A stretch of DNA of 64,000 nt, from NCBI GenBank assembly GCA_965204705.1, contig OZ242006.1:496001-560000 (forward strand), in the 5' to 3' direction. Every line of letters starts with the position of its first letter. Position 1 is the stretch's first letter. Positions 7,712-16,028 of the stretch are shown piece by piece. A program made the translations under genes and the position numbers. Below the pieces are notes generated by a model. It made no database searches. It saw nothing but the letters and a program-made list of their open reading frames with translations, and was not told the DNA's origin. The stretch comes from Bin5 sp965204705 (lineage in GTDB: Bacteria; Chloroflexota; Anaerolineae; Caldilineales; Caldilineaceae).

Positions 7712-9268
7712 TCAACTGTCTATGGCCTGCTGCTCACCGGCCATCATCAGCCCGATCTCTTCGCGCGTGGCCGCGCCGATATCGACGACGCCCATCACGC
7801 GCCCGCCGTTAAGAACCGCGACGCGGTCAGCAAGGCTGAACAGCTCATCCAGATCTTCGCTGATCAGCAGCACAGCGACTCCATCGGCCTGCTGTTCGAG
7901 CAGTCGCTGCCGCACCGCCTCGGTCGCGCCCACGTCCAGCCCCTGTGTCGGATGGGCCGCGATGATCAGCTTCGGGTCCGTCGTCAGTTCGCGGGCCAGA
8001 ATCAGCTTCTGCAGATTCCCTCCGGATAGCGCGCCCGCATTGGTCGCGATGCCGGGTGTGTCCACGTTGAACTCGTCCACCAGCTCCGCGCTCATCTTGT
8101 CCAGGCGGTCGCGATCGAGGAACGGCCCCTGCCTTGCCCGGTAATGTTTGAGCGCGATGTTGTCGGCCACATTCATCGACCCGACCGAGCCGACGTGGAT
8201 ACGGCTTTCCGGGACGTGGGCGATACCGGCGTCGATGATGGCGCGCGGGGGTCGGTTGGTGAGGTCCTGTCCCAGCAGGGTAAAGCGCCCGCTGGTTGGC
8301 CGCCGCAGACCGGTCAACAGCTCCGCCAGCTCCTTCTGCCCGTTGCCGGCAACACCGGCGATGCCTAGGATCTCGCCCCTGCGGATCTGCAGCGAAACAT
8401 CCTGCAGGGCGGGCAGCCGCTTATCGTTCAGGCAGTTGATGCCTTCGACCTCCAGACAGGTCTCGCCGAACTCTTGCTCCTCCTTATCAATGCGGAAGAC
8501 GACCGACCGCCCCACCATCAACTCAGCCAGATGCGCGGCGCTGGTTTCGCCGGTCACATCCTCGCTGGCGACCACCCGCCCCTGGCGCAGAACCGTTACC
8601 CGGTCGGCAAAACGGGTAACTTCATCCAGCTTATGGCTGATGAAGATGATCGTCTTGCCCTCCTGCACCATGCGCTGCATCGTCTGGCCCAGCGCGTCAG
8701 CCTCCTGCGGGGTCAAAACAGCTGTCGGTTCATCAAGGATCAGGATGTCCGCCCCGCGGTACAGCGCCTTCAATATCTCGATCCGCTGCTGCTCGCCGAC
8801 ACTCAACTGCCAGACGAACGCTTCCGGGTCCACGTACAAATCATACTGCTTGCTTACCTCGGCAATGCGACCCTGCACCCGCTGCATATCCAGCCGCAGG
8901 GGTTTGAAGCGTCCCTGCTCGGAGGGGGCAGCGTATGGGTCATCCAGCCCCAGAATGATATTCTCGGCGACCGTCTGATTCATCACCAGTTTGAAATGCT
9001 GGTGGACCATGGCGATGCCCAGGTCAAAGGCAGTCTTGGGCGAGTCGACATGTACGGGGTTGCCGTGCACCAGCACTTGACCCTCTTCTGGCAGGTACAA
9101 CCCGGCCAGGATATTCATCAGCGTTGACTTACCCGCGCCGTTTTCCCCCAGCAGGGCATGAATTTCACCCTTGTTGACCGTCAGATCGACACTGTCGTTT
9201 GCCAGGACGCCGGGAAACCGTTTGGTGATTTCCCGCATATCCACGGCGAGAGGTGTTGGGTTGGTCAT
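7712..9268 (-). CDS. ABC transporter ATP-binding protein, double-domain (BMP/nucleoside or sugar type)
   Basis: 518-residue protein with two fused nucleotide-binding domains, as in RbsA, NupA and YufO. Domain 1 has a canonical Walker A (GENGAGKS, residues 41-48), signature LSVGEQQRIEI and Walker B ILILDEPTAVLT. Domain 2 has a degenerate Walker A (GVAGNGQKEL), signature LSGGNLQKL and IIAAHPTQGLDVGA, the usual asymmetry in this family. Two BMP-type binding lipoproteins lie upstream on the same strand, which points to import of nucleosides or a related ligand. The expected pair of permeases is not in this window; only a 106-residue membrane protein follows. Confidence 0.92.
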   Translation of the reverse strand: MTNPTPLAVDMREITKRFPGVLANDSVDLTVNKGEIHALLGENGAGKSTLMNILAGLYLPEEGQVLVHGNPVHVDSPKTAFDLGIAMVHQHFKLVMNQTVAENIILGLDDPYAAPSEQGRFKPLRLDMQRVQGRIAEVSKQYDLYVDPEAFVWQLSVGEQQRIEILKALYRGADILILDEPTAVLTPQEADALGQTMQRMVQEGKTIIFISHKLDEVTRFADRVTVLRQGRVVASEDVTGETSAAHLAELMVGRSVVFRIDKEEQEFGETCLEVEGINCLNDKRLPALQDVSLQIRRGEILGIAGVAGNGQKELAELLTGLRRPTSGRFTLLGQDLTNRPPRAIIDAGIAHVPESRIHVGSVGSMNVADNIALKHYRARQGPFLDRDRLDKMSAELVDEFNVDTPGIATNAGALSGGNLQKLILARELTTDPKLIIAAHPTQGLDVGATEAVRQRLLEQQADGVAVLLISEDLDELFSLADRVAVLNGGRVMGVVDIGAATREEIGLMMAGEQQAIDS

Positions 9269-9388
9269 AGGACGTGGTGTTTGACAGAGTGCGCCGGCGT
9301 CTATGAAGTAATGAATTCAGAGAGTAGGGCCAACGACCTTAACCCCACTCTCTTACATAAGAGTCTCGAACTGCTTTCCTCCCCTTCC

Positions 9389-10504
9389 CTACTGCGGGAT
9401 CTCGCCGGTAACACCTGCTACCAGCCAATCATAACTGAGTAGGGCAGGGTCGTCCATACACTCCCCTGCAGCGACCCGTTCTGTGCCGGCATTATCGTTG
9501 ATCGGGCCGCAGAAGAACTGAAAACTGCCGTCAAGAATGCCTTCTTTGGCCTCTTCGACCGCTATCTGCACGACTGCAGGCACAAATTCAGCTACCGGCG
9601 CCAGATCCAATACCCCGTCTTCCATGCCCCACCAGATCGGTTCATTGGTCCATGTTCCGGCAGCCACGTCGCGCACCTTCTTCTCATAGATGACCTGCCA
9701 GTTCCAGATCGGCGCGGTCAGCAATGCGTTCGGCGCAATGTCCGGGTTGACCACGTTGTAGCCGATGGCATAGACGCTCTGCTCCTCGGCCAATTTATCC
9801 GGTTCGACACTGTCGCTTTCGCGGGCTACGACATCCGCGCCGGCATCGATAAGTGCCTGTGCCGCTTCGCGTTCGGCAGGAGGATCAAACCAGGCAAAGA
9901 TCCATACCGGCCGCACTTCTACAAGGGGATTTATCGATTGGGCGCCCAAGGCGAAGGCGTTCAGATTTCTCACAACTTCAGGAATCGGATATGGCGCAAT
10001 GTAGCCGAGGACATTGGATTGTGTCATCGCACCGGCAACCATGCCGGCAAGGTACCATCCCTGGTAGCCTCGGCCGTCATATATGCCGACATTCTCAGCC
10101 GTCTTGTATCCGGTGGCATGCTCAAACTTCACCTCCGGAAACTCTGCCGCAACTTCGATGACGCTATCCATATAACCGAAACTGGTGGCAAAGATCAGGT
10201 CATAGCCCTGGGAGGCGTAGCTCTGCAGCACACGGGCCGCGTCCGGTCCTTCGGCAACAAGCTCGCTGAAAGCTGTTTCAACGCCGAGCTCTTCCAGCGC
10301 CAACCGGCCCTGATCGTGTGCATAGCTCCAACCAAGATCTCCCACCGGGCCGACATAGACGAAGGCGACCTTCAGGGCCTCAATCGTTCCAGCGGGACCC
10401 GACGGCTCTTCTGCGGCAGGGGCGCCGATCGGCTGACAGGCGCTGAGCAAAAGTGTCAGCACGAGCAAAGTGCCAGCCACTGTCTTCCAATGTCGAATCC
10501 TCAT
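9389..10504 (-). CDS. BMP family substrate-binding lipoprotein (1)
   Basis: 371-residue periplasmic-type binding protein with a lipoprotein signal peptide (LLLSAC, lipid Cys at residue 23) and then a PnrA/BMP fold. The opening KVAFVYVGPVGDLGWSYAHD is characteristic, and FATSFGYMDSVIEVA and GYIAPYPIPEVVRNLNAF follow in family order. Members bind purine nucleosides or related ligands; the ligand here is not proven. It lies between a paralogue upstream and the ABC ATPase downstream (120-base gap). A strong stem-loop separates it from the paralogue, so the two may be expressed at different levels. Confidence 0.9.
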   Translation of the reverse strand: MRIRHWKTVAGTLLVLTLLLSACQPIGAPAAEEPSGPAGTIEALKVAFVYVGPVGDLGWSYAHDQGRLALEELGVETAFSELVAEGPDAARVLQSYASQGYDLIFATSFGYMDSVIEVAAEFPEVKFEHATGYKTAENVGIYDGRGYQGWYLAGMVAGAMTQSNVLGYIAPYPIPEVVRNLNAFALGAQSINPLVEVRPVWIFAWFDPPAEREAAQALIDAGADVVARESDSVEPDKLAEEQSVYAIGYNVVNPDIAPNALLTAPIWNWQVIYEKKVRDVAAGTWTNEPIWWGMEDGVLDLAPVAEFVPAVVQIAVEEAKEGILDGSFQFFCGPINDNAGTERVAAGECMDDPALLSYDWLVAGVTGEIPQ

Positions 10505-10573
10505 GTAACTACCCCCTTTGCAATAATGCTACAGATGGACTCGCTCATCTTTACTTCAAGTCATGCGGTAAAC

Positions 10574-10620
10574 AGATTGCTCCTCTCTTACGGTGTCTGA
10601 CACCAGGAGAGGAGCAATCT
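10574..10620 (-). terminator. Long stem-loop between paralogous binding-protein genes
   Basis: Perfect 14-bp inverted repeat (10574-10587 with 10607-10620) enclosing a second 6-bp hairpin, GGTGTC-T-GACACC. It sits after the stop of the upstream BMP gene and before the start of the next, and may act as a partial terminator or mRNA-stabilising structure. On minus it is followed by TGTTT, a short U-stretch. Confidence 0.65.
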
Positions 10621-10725
10621 TTCGCGATCACGATCAAACTGATTCAGGAAACAGCCTTTTGCAAAAAGACGACCCGGACTGAAAAGTGGAACGCCAATCG
10701 ATTCAATTCTGGGCCGATGTCCGGG

Positions 10726-11874
10726 TTAGTTCCCAAGCGGTGCGGCCTCACCCGGCGCCTCACCGACAACGCCTTCCACAAAGAAGTCCATGCCCAGCAT
10801 CTGACCGTCGTCCATGCACTGGCCGTCTTCCAGGAATTGGACACCGTTCTGGCCGTTCATCGCGCCGCAGAACACGTCCGTCTCACCGGAAACGATCATG
10901 GCCTGCTTTTCACTGACCATTGCGGCTACGTCTTCGGGGACGTTTGGGCTCATGTCTGCCAGGCCAACGATCCCGTCATCCATGCCGCCCCAATACTGCT
11001 CCGTAACCCAGCTGCCGTCGCGCGCCTGCTCCGCGAACTTCAGGAAAGCCGGTCCCCAGTTCCAGACCGGTCCGGTCAGAACAGAGTCACCGACGAACAC
11101 GCGCATGTCGCTGTTGTAGCCAATGCTGGTCTCGCCCCGCTCGGCCGCGGCCTTCATCGGCTCCGTCGTGTCCTGGTGCTGGGCGATGATATCGGCCCCC
11201 TGGTCCAGAAGCGCTTCAGCCGCCTCCTTCTCCTCGGGCGGGCCAAACCAGGTGTTTGTCCACACAACACGCACCTCGGCGTCCGGATTTGCCTCGCGCA
11301 CGCCCAGCGTAAAGGCGTTGATTCCCCGGATCACCTCAGGAATCGGGAAAGCCGCCACGTAGCCGATGACGTTGCTTTCGGTCATGCTGCCTGCCACTAG
11401 GCCGCTCAGATAACGGGGCTGGTACATGCGGCCGAAAAGCGTGCTCATGTTGTCGGACGTCTTGTAGCCGGATACATGCACAAAGTGCTGGTCCGGGAAC
11501 TCCTGGGAGACCGTCAGAGTCGGGTCCATGTAGCCGAAGCTGGTCGTGATGACCAGATCATAGCCCTTCTGGGCAAAGTCGCGAATCACGCGCTCTGCGT
11601 CCGGGCCTTCGGGTACGTTCTCAATAAAGACCGTCTCCGCGCCGCCTTCCAGATTCTCTTCCAGGTACAGCCGCCCCTGATCGTGCGCATACGTCCAGCC
11701 CAGGTCGCCGATCGGCGCGACATAGACGAAGGCGACCTTCAAGGGCGCGGCCATATCATCGTCGCCTGCCATCTCTTCCGCAGCAGGTGCATCGGTGACC
11801 GGCTGGCAAGCCGCAATCAGCAGCGCCAGGATGGCCATGACACCTACCACTGTCCACGAATGTCGGATTCTCAT
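10726..11874 (-). CDS. BMP family substrate-binding lipoprotein (2)
   Basis: 382-residue paralogue of the downstream binding protein, first gene of the minus-strand transporter cluster. Lipoprotein signal peptide MRIRHSWTVVGVMAILALLIAAC with Cys at residue 23; the first five residues MRIRH are shared with the paralogue. The mature protein opens with KVAFVYVAPIGDLGWTYAHD and keeps the same block order, including GYVAAFPIPEVIRGINAFTLG. An AAAGGAGA ribosome site precedes the ATG. Sequence differs most in the C-terminal third, where the ligand pocket closes, so the two proteins may bind different ligands for the same ATPase. Confidence 0.9.
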   Translation of the reverse strand: MRIRHSWTVVGVMAILALLIAACQPVTDAPAAEEMAGDDDMAAPLKVAFVYVAPIGDLGWTYAHDQGRLYLEENLEGGAETVFIENVPEGPDAERVIRDFAQKGYDLVITTSFGYMDPTLTVSQEFPDQHFVHVSGYKTSDNMSTLFGRMYQPRYLSGLVAGSMTESNVIGYVAAFPIPEVIRGINAFTLGVREANPDAEVRVVWTNTWFGPPEEKEAAEALLDQGADIIAQHQDTTEPMKAAAERGETSIGYNSDMRVFVGDSVLTGPVWNWGPAFLKFAEQARDGSWVTEQYWGGMDDGIVGLADMSPNVPEDVAAMVSEKQAMIVSGETDVFCGAMNGQNGVQFLEDGQCMDDGQMLGMDFFVEGVVGEAPGEAAPLGN

Positions 11875-12017
11875 GAAAAGTTCTCCTTTGATTCAATTGG
11901 GTCCGCTAGATGTGGTCTGAATAGTTGCCCGCCCATTGTCAGGCGGCTGAAAAGCCGGAGTCAGCAGCAGGGGAACTGCGTGTCTGGGGATTGACGGGTT
12001 TCCGGTTATTGACTTGG

Positions 12018-12046
12018 ACAATAATGATAACGCCAAGCTAAGGCAA
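12018..12046 (-). promoter_or_regulatory. Candidate sigma70 promoter for the BMP transporter cluster
   Basis: On minus, TTGCCT and TATTGT are separated by 17 bases in the AT-rich part of the 354-base divergent gap 11875-12228. Match is moderate and distance to the 11874 start is about 145 bases. A plus-strand TATAAT at 12136-12141, before the gene at 12229, has no good -35. Nothing else is seen in the gap. Confidence 0.4.
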
Positions 12047-12228
12047 TGGTATCGCAAAGATTGCCAAAATTCAACTACGGAAACAGTAGGTAGCTGCACA
12101 CAGGCTATCGTTAGGCATTCCTGCGCGCCCATCGGTATAATTTCAAATGAGACTGTGGCTGCGGGCCGTTGATCCGCGATTGACCACCGGCAACGGCCCA
12201 TTGAATATCTACCAGAGGTTCATTCTAC

Positions 12229-13437
12229 ATGACAGAATATCAGATTACGTACTGGCGGGAATTCCCGTCCATGGTGGTGGCCCGCGAAGGTCGCCGCAAC
12301 CGGCACAAGGTCCAGCTGCCGGCCCGTTTTCAGGTCGCAATCGACGAAGCCGCCATGCGCGCCGGCGCTACCGGCACCGACGAATACCTGGACGGCTGGC
12401 TGCGTTCAGACTGGCAGGAGCAGGACGGAAATCCCGAAGAGGTTGCCCAGGCCGTCGCCGCACAGTTGGAAGCCGACTATCCCCCGCAACGGATACGCAA
12501 ACTGCTGTCTTCCATATCGCCCGACTCCTCTTCCGGTGGATGGCTGTCACCGCGCCCCCATCCGGTGGTCGAGCGGCTGAATCAGCTCGGCGGCCCCCTG
12601 CTGGGCGACGGGGCCATGGCCACGATGCTGCAGGACGCCGGCCTCACCGGCGGCGCCGCGCCCGAACTGTGGAACGTGGACAACTCTGAGGCGGTGCAGG
12701 CGGTATATCGTGGCTATGTCGAGGCCGGCTCCCACATCATTACGACCAACACCTTCGGCGGCACTACCGCCCGGCTCAAGATGCACGACCTGCAGGACAG
12801 ACTGGTCGAGTTGAACGCGGCCGGCGTGCAGTTGGCCCGCAAAGTCGCCGACGAGGCCGGCGGCGTGCTGGTGGGGGCCTCGGTCGGTCCGACCGGCGAG
12901 TTGCTCGATCCCCTGGGCGTGATGACGATGGATGAAGCGACGGAGCTCTTCGCCGAACAGGTGGCTGTCATGGCCGATGCCGGCGCCGACTTCATCCTCA
13001 CCGAGACCATGAGCGACCTGCAGGAGGTGGAAGCCGCCGCGCGCGCCGTCGATCAAGCGACGGACCTGCCCGTCGTCTCCATGCTCACATTCGATACCAA
13101 CCTGCACACCATGATGGGCGTCAGCCCCAAACAGGCAGTGGAAACGCTGGCCAGTTGGGGTGTACGGGTGATCGGCGCCAACTGCGGCAACGGCCCGGAC
13201 GAAATCCAGACGGTGATGACCGAAATGGTTGCTCACCGCCCGCCCGGCGTCGTCCTTTATGCGCAGAGCAACGCGGGTCTGCCGGTCCTGCAGGGAGACG
13301 ATGTAATCTACGACGGCACGCCCGAGGTCATGGCCGATTACGCCCGCCAAATGCAGGATCTCGGCGTCGACGTCATCGCCGGCTGCTGCGGCACAACGCC
13401 GGTCCACCTGCGGGCGATGCGTGAGGCGCTGGGGTAG
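12229..13437 (+). CDS. Homocysteine S-methyltransferase with N-terminal virulence-factor-type (PF13769-like) domain
   Basis: 402 residues in two parts. Residues 1-65 (YWREFPSMVV..., AAMRAGATGTDEYLDGWL) resemble the small PF13769 domain, normally a stand-alone protein. From about residue 100 comes a complete BHMT/MetH-type homocysteine methyltransferase barrel: LLGDGAMATMLQ, TNTFGGTTARL, ASVGPTGELLDPLG. The zinc Cys residues are in IGANCGNG and AGCCGTTPVH. The domain transfers a methyl group to homocysteine from a methylated donor or via another carrier. A SAM or betaine role cannot be separated here. No metH-like corrinoid domain is attached. It is read divergently from the BMP cluster. Confidence 0.85.
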   Translation: MTEYQITYWREFPSMVVAREGRRNRHKVQLPARFQVAIDEAAMRAGATGTDEYLDGWLRSDWQEQDGNPEEVAQAVAAQLEADYPPQRIRKLLSSISPDSSSGGWLSPRPHPVVERLNQLGGPLLGDGAMATMLQDAGLTGGAAPELWNVDNSEAVQAVYRGYVEAGSHIITTNTFGGTTARLKMHDLQDRLVELNAAGVQLARKVADEAGGVLVGASVGPTGELLDPLGVMTMDEATELFAEQVAVMADAGADFILTETMSDLQEVEAAARAVDQATDLPVVSMLTFDTNLHTMMGVSPKQAVETLASWGVRVIGANCGNGPDEIQTVMTEMVAHRPPGVVLYAQSNAGLPVLQGDDVIYDGTPEVMADYARQMQDLGVDVIAGCCGTTPVHLRAMREALG

Positions 13438-13493
13438 GCGAGGAGCGGGCCATCCGCGCATTCGATGGCTTGATGGATCGACATGAAAACTTC

Positions 13494-13763
13494 ATGACTA
13501 TAGGGTATACTACCGGCGACCAACTGACAGCGAATCAAATTGCAGATATGGCGGACAGCGGCCGCGAAATATCTAAGTTTTTTTCCAGTCCGGGGACCAT
13601 GAAGCAACCGCTGACGCGCATCAACGTTGATTTCACGCCGGACATGCTTCCGGAACTCGACCAGCTAGCCGCTGACCTGCAAATCATCCGCCTATCGGTC
13701 AACAAATTTTGCTTGCAGCAAGTTCTGGACCTTCACCTTCTGGCAAAGCGCCGCAAATCATGA
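13494..13763 (+). CDS. Ribbon-helix-helix (CopG-like) antitoxin-type protein
   Basis: Up to about 90 residues; the recognisable part is the C-terminal ribbon-helix-helix, TRINVDFTPDMLPELDQLA followed by VNKFCLQQVL, as in CopG/BrnA-adjacent antitoxins. Start is uncertain: ATG at 13494 or 13548, and a TATACT box at 13505-13510 would favour the later one. Its stop overlaps the next start (ATGA), so it is the first gene of a coupled operon. Such proteins bind DNA as dimers and usually neutralise a toxin, but no toxin gene is adjacent. Confidence 0.55.
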   Translation: MTIGYTTGDQLTANQIADMADSGREISKFFSSPGTMKQPLTRINVDFTPDMLPELDQLAADLQIIRLSVNKFCLQQVLDLHLLAKRRKS

Positions 13764-14050
13764 CGAAAAAAGCGGAGTTGACCGTTAACCGCCTGGCTGA
13801 CCTTCAGGCACTGGAAGAGTTTCCCGACGACCAGATCGACACGACCGATATCCCAGAGATTCTCGACTGGTCGGGAACCAAGCGCGGCGTCTCCTACCGG
13901 CCCGAGCAGCGGCAGATCACACTGCGCCTGGACGCGGATATTGTTTCGTGGTTCAATGCCCGCGCGCAGGGTGGCCGCGGTTTCCAGACCGCCATCTATC
14001 AGGCGTTGCGTGAACATGTCGTGCGGTGTGAGAGGGGAGTTACGAAATGA
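13760..14050 (+). CDS. BrnA-like antitoxin family protein
   Basis: 96 residues. The C-terminal part, QRQITLRLDADIVSWFNARA followed by FQTAIYQALREHV, matches the ribbon-helix-helix of BrnA-type antitoxins, and the acidic stretch FPDDQIDTTDIPEILDW before it is typical. Start chosen at ATG 13760, overlapping the previous stop by four bases; the open frame extends to 13709 but that part lies inside the previous gene. Its own stop overlaps the next gene by four bases. The expected BrnT toxin is missing on either side. Confidence 0.7.
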   Translation: MTKKAELTVNRLADLQALEEFPDDQIDTTDIPEILDWSGTKRGVSYRPEQRQITLRLDADIVSWFNARAQGGRGFQTAIYQALREHVVRCERGVTK

Positions 14051-14271
14051 CGAACTGGGAGAATTGTGCGGCAATTGAACGACACCCGGACAAGCTCAGC
14101 GGCGCTTGGGCGTTTCGTGGCACTCGCGTGCCCGTGTCCACCCTATTTGAAAACCTTAAGGACGGCGCGACCATAGAACAGGTTCTGGAGTGGTTCCCCG
14201 GCGTCGACGGATGGAAGGTCGAAGCCGTTCTTGAACACTCCGTCCGTACAGCCTGGACAGGCCGCACCTAG
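14047..14271 (+). CDS. DUF433 domain protein
   Basis: 74 residues, nearly all a DUF433 helix-turn-helix: GAWAFRGTRVPVSTLFENL, then DGATIEQVLEWFPGVDGW. DUF433 proteins are antitoxin-like and normally precede a PIN- or DUF5615-type nuclease gene. Here no such gene follows; the next open frame is an AlbA_2/HATPase protein 64 bases on. Start overlaps the previous stop (ATGA). Third antitoxin-like protein in a row. Confidence 0.8.
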   Translation: MTNWENCAAIERHPDKLSGAWAFRGTRVPVSTLFENLKDGATIEQVLEWFPGVDGWKVEAVLEHSVRTAWTGRT

Positions 14272-14335
14272 CGGCCACTGTGCATCTTTCGGTCTCCTGC
14301 GTCAGCTTCCTCTTAGCATCCGAGATGGCGAAAAC

Positions 14336-15805
14336 ATGATTCCGGCCCGAACCCCCGAATATCTCGCTGGCATGGTGCGTGAATTGCGCCGCCTGCCGAG
14401 CGAAACCGAGTGGGTTGAGTTCAAAGGTAACAATAAGAATCCGGATACTATCGGCAGAAACATCTCCGCTCTGGCAAACGGGGCGGCCATCAATGGAAAG
14501 ACTTCCGCCTCAGCCATCTGGGGAATAGAAGACAAGACAAATGCGATTGTAGGCACTACGTTTTCTCCATTTACTGCGAGAAAGGGCAACGAGCCCCTGG
14601 AGACTTGGCTGTACAGTCAGATAAACCCGCGCATTGAGTTTCGATTTAACGAACTCGATGTCGATGGCCAGAAGGTTGTGCTCCTGGAAATCGAACCTGC
14701 ATTGCATCAGCCAGTGTCCTTCGGTGGTGAAGAGTTTATCCGTGTGGGCGGGAGCACGAGAAGACTCAAAGATTACCCTGCGAAGCAGCGTACACTCTGG
14801 CGTGTCTTTGACCAGATCACATTCGAGAATCGTGTCGCTTTAGAGCAAATCAGCGACAAAGAAACTTTGCACAAGCTCGACTACTCTGCCTACTTCGATC
14901 TACTTGACATACCTATCCCTGACGGACACGCTGCAATCCTTAACGCGCTCGAAGACGACAGGCTGATTGCGCGCTGCGACGCCAGGGGCTGGAACATTAG
15001 CAATCTGGGAGCAATCCTGTTTGCCCGAAACCTGAGTCACTTCCCACAAATCAAGCGCAAGGCTATTCGCGTCATCCAGTATCGTGGCGCGGGACGCACC
15101 AAAACGATAAGGGAACAAGAAGGCGTATACGGTTATGCCGTTGGATTTCCAAGAGTGGTTGAGTACATCATGGCGCTTGTGCCCGCAAATGAAGTAATCG
15201 AACGTTCCTTGCGGCGGTCGGTACCCATGTTTCCCGAAATTGCAGTACGTGAACTGGTCTCAAACGCACTGATCCACCAGGACTTCAATGTAACCGGCGC
15301 TGGGCCAACGGTAGAGATCTTTGACAGTCGAATTGAAGTTACCAACCCGGGCAGTCCTTTGGTCGAAACGGATCGTTTCGTTGATTCACCACCGCGGTCT
15401 CTCAACGAAACGTTGGCCTCCATGATGCGTCGGTTCAGATTCTGTGAAGAACGAGGTAGTGGTATCGACAAGGTTGTTGAATTGGCCGAAGAGTATCAGT
15501 TACAGGCGCCACTCTTTGAGTCCCCCAACGGATTTACGAGGGCAACGCTCTTTGCTCAAAAACTTTTGAGCGAAATGGACAGGACAGACCGTGTTAGGGC
15601 CTGCTACCTGCATGCGTGTCTTCGCTACGTTACCAAACGTCCCATGAACAATGCATCGATTCGTGAACGCTTTGGCATCGCCGACAAAAACGCGGCCCAG
15701 GCAACAAGGCTTCTCAACGAATCTGTAGACTCAGAGTTGGTCATCATTCGGAATCCCGAAGTTGGAACCAGGAGCCGGACATACCTGCCTTGCTGGGCTG
15801 GATAG
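14336..15805 (+). CDS. AlbA_2 / HATPase-type putative DNA-binding ATPase (RecG-like C-terminal family)
   Basis: 489 residues. The N-terminal Schlafen AlbA_2 domain (EWVEFKGNNKNPDTIG, ISALANGAAI, WGIED; residues 20-130) binds nucleic acid in relatives. The C-terminal HATPase_c_4-type region reads FPEIAVRELVSNALIHQDF, then FDSRIEVTNPGSPL and EERGSGIDKVVE. A winged-helix-like tail follows. The open frame reaches 14231 but ATG 14336 lies right before the family start and outside the preceding gene. Base composition is lower in GC than the flanks, as for the three small genes before it, which suggests horizontal transfer of a cassette. Role in regulation or defence is inference. Confidence 0.82.
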   Translation: MIPARTPEYLAGMVRELRRLPSETEWVEFKGNNKNPDTIGRNISALANGAAINGKTSASAIWGIEDKTNAIVGTTFSPFTARKGNEPLETWLYSQINPRIEFRFNELDVDGQKVVLLEIEPALHQPVSFGGEEFIRVGGSTRRLKDYPAKQRTLWRVFDQITFENRVALEQISDKETLHKLDYSAYFDLLDIPIPDGHAAILNALEDDRLIARCDARGWNISNLGAILFARNLSHFPQIKRKAIRVIQYRGAGRTKTIREQEGVYGYAVGFPRVVEYIMALVPANEVIERSLRRSVPMFPEIAVRELVSNALIHQDFNVTGAGPTVEIFDSRIEVTNPGSPLVETDRFVDSPPRSLNETLASMMRRFRFCEERGSGIDKVVELAEEYQLQAPLFESPNGFTRATLFAQKLLSEMDRTDRVRACYLHACLRYVTKRPMNNASIRERFGIADKNAAQATRLLNESVDSELVIIRNPEVGTRSRTYLPCWAG

Positions 15806-15828
15806 TTCCTCAGCTTGGGAATTTGCTT

Positions 15829-15972
15829 GACCGTTGTTTGACGGTTGTTTGACTGGACGGCCCGAAACAACCAAAGTTGGCGTGATTTCCCAGTTCTTTA
15901 GCGAGATTTGAAGCAGAGGATTTGTTTGACGGTTGTTTGATGGTTGTTTGATTGAACATCCTGAAACAACCG
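15829..15972 (+). repeat. Duplicated inverted-repeat region after the AlbA_2 gene
   Basis: Two imperfect copies about 99 bases apart. Each begins with direct repeats of TTGTTTGACGG and then a GGTTGTTT / AAACAACC stem with exactly 14 bases between arms (15843-15872 and 15942-15971). Loop bases differ while stems are kept. Could be terminators, protein-binding sites or the border of the imported cassette. Confidence 0.7.
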
Positions 15973-16028
15973 AAAACGGTAGCTTCACTTCCTCTACGGC
16001 TCTTTTCTACGGAGCCAGGAGCATAAAC

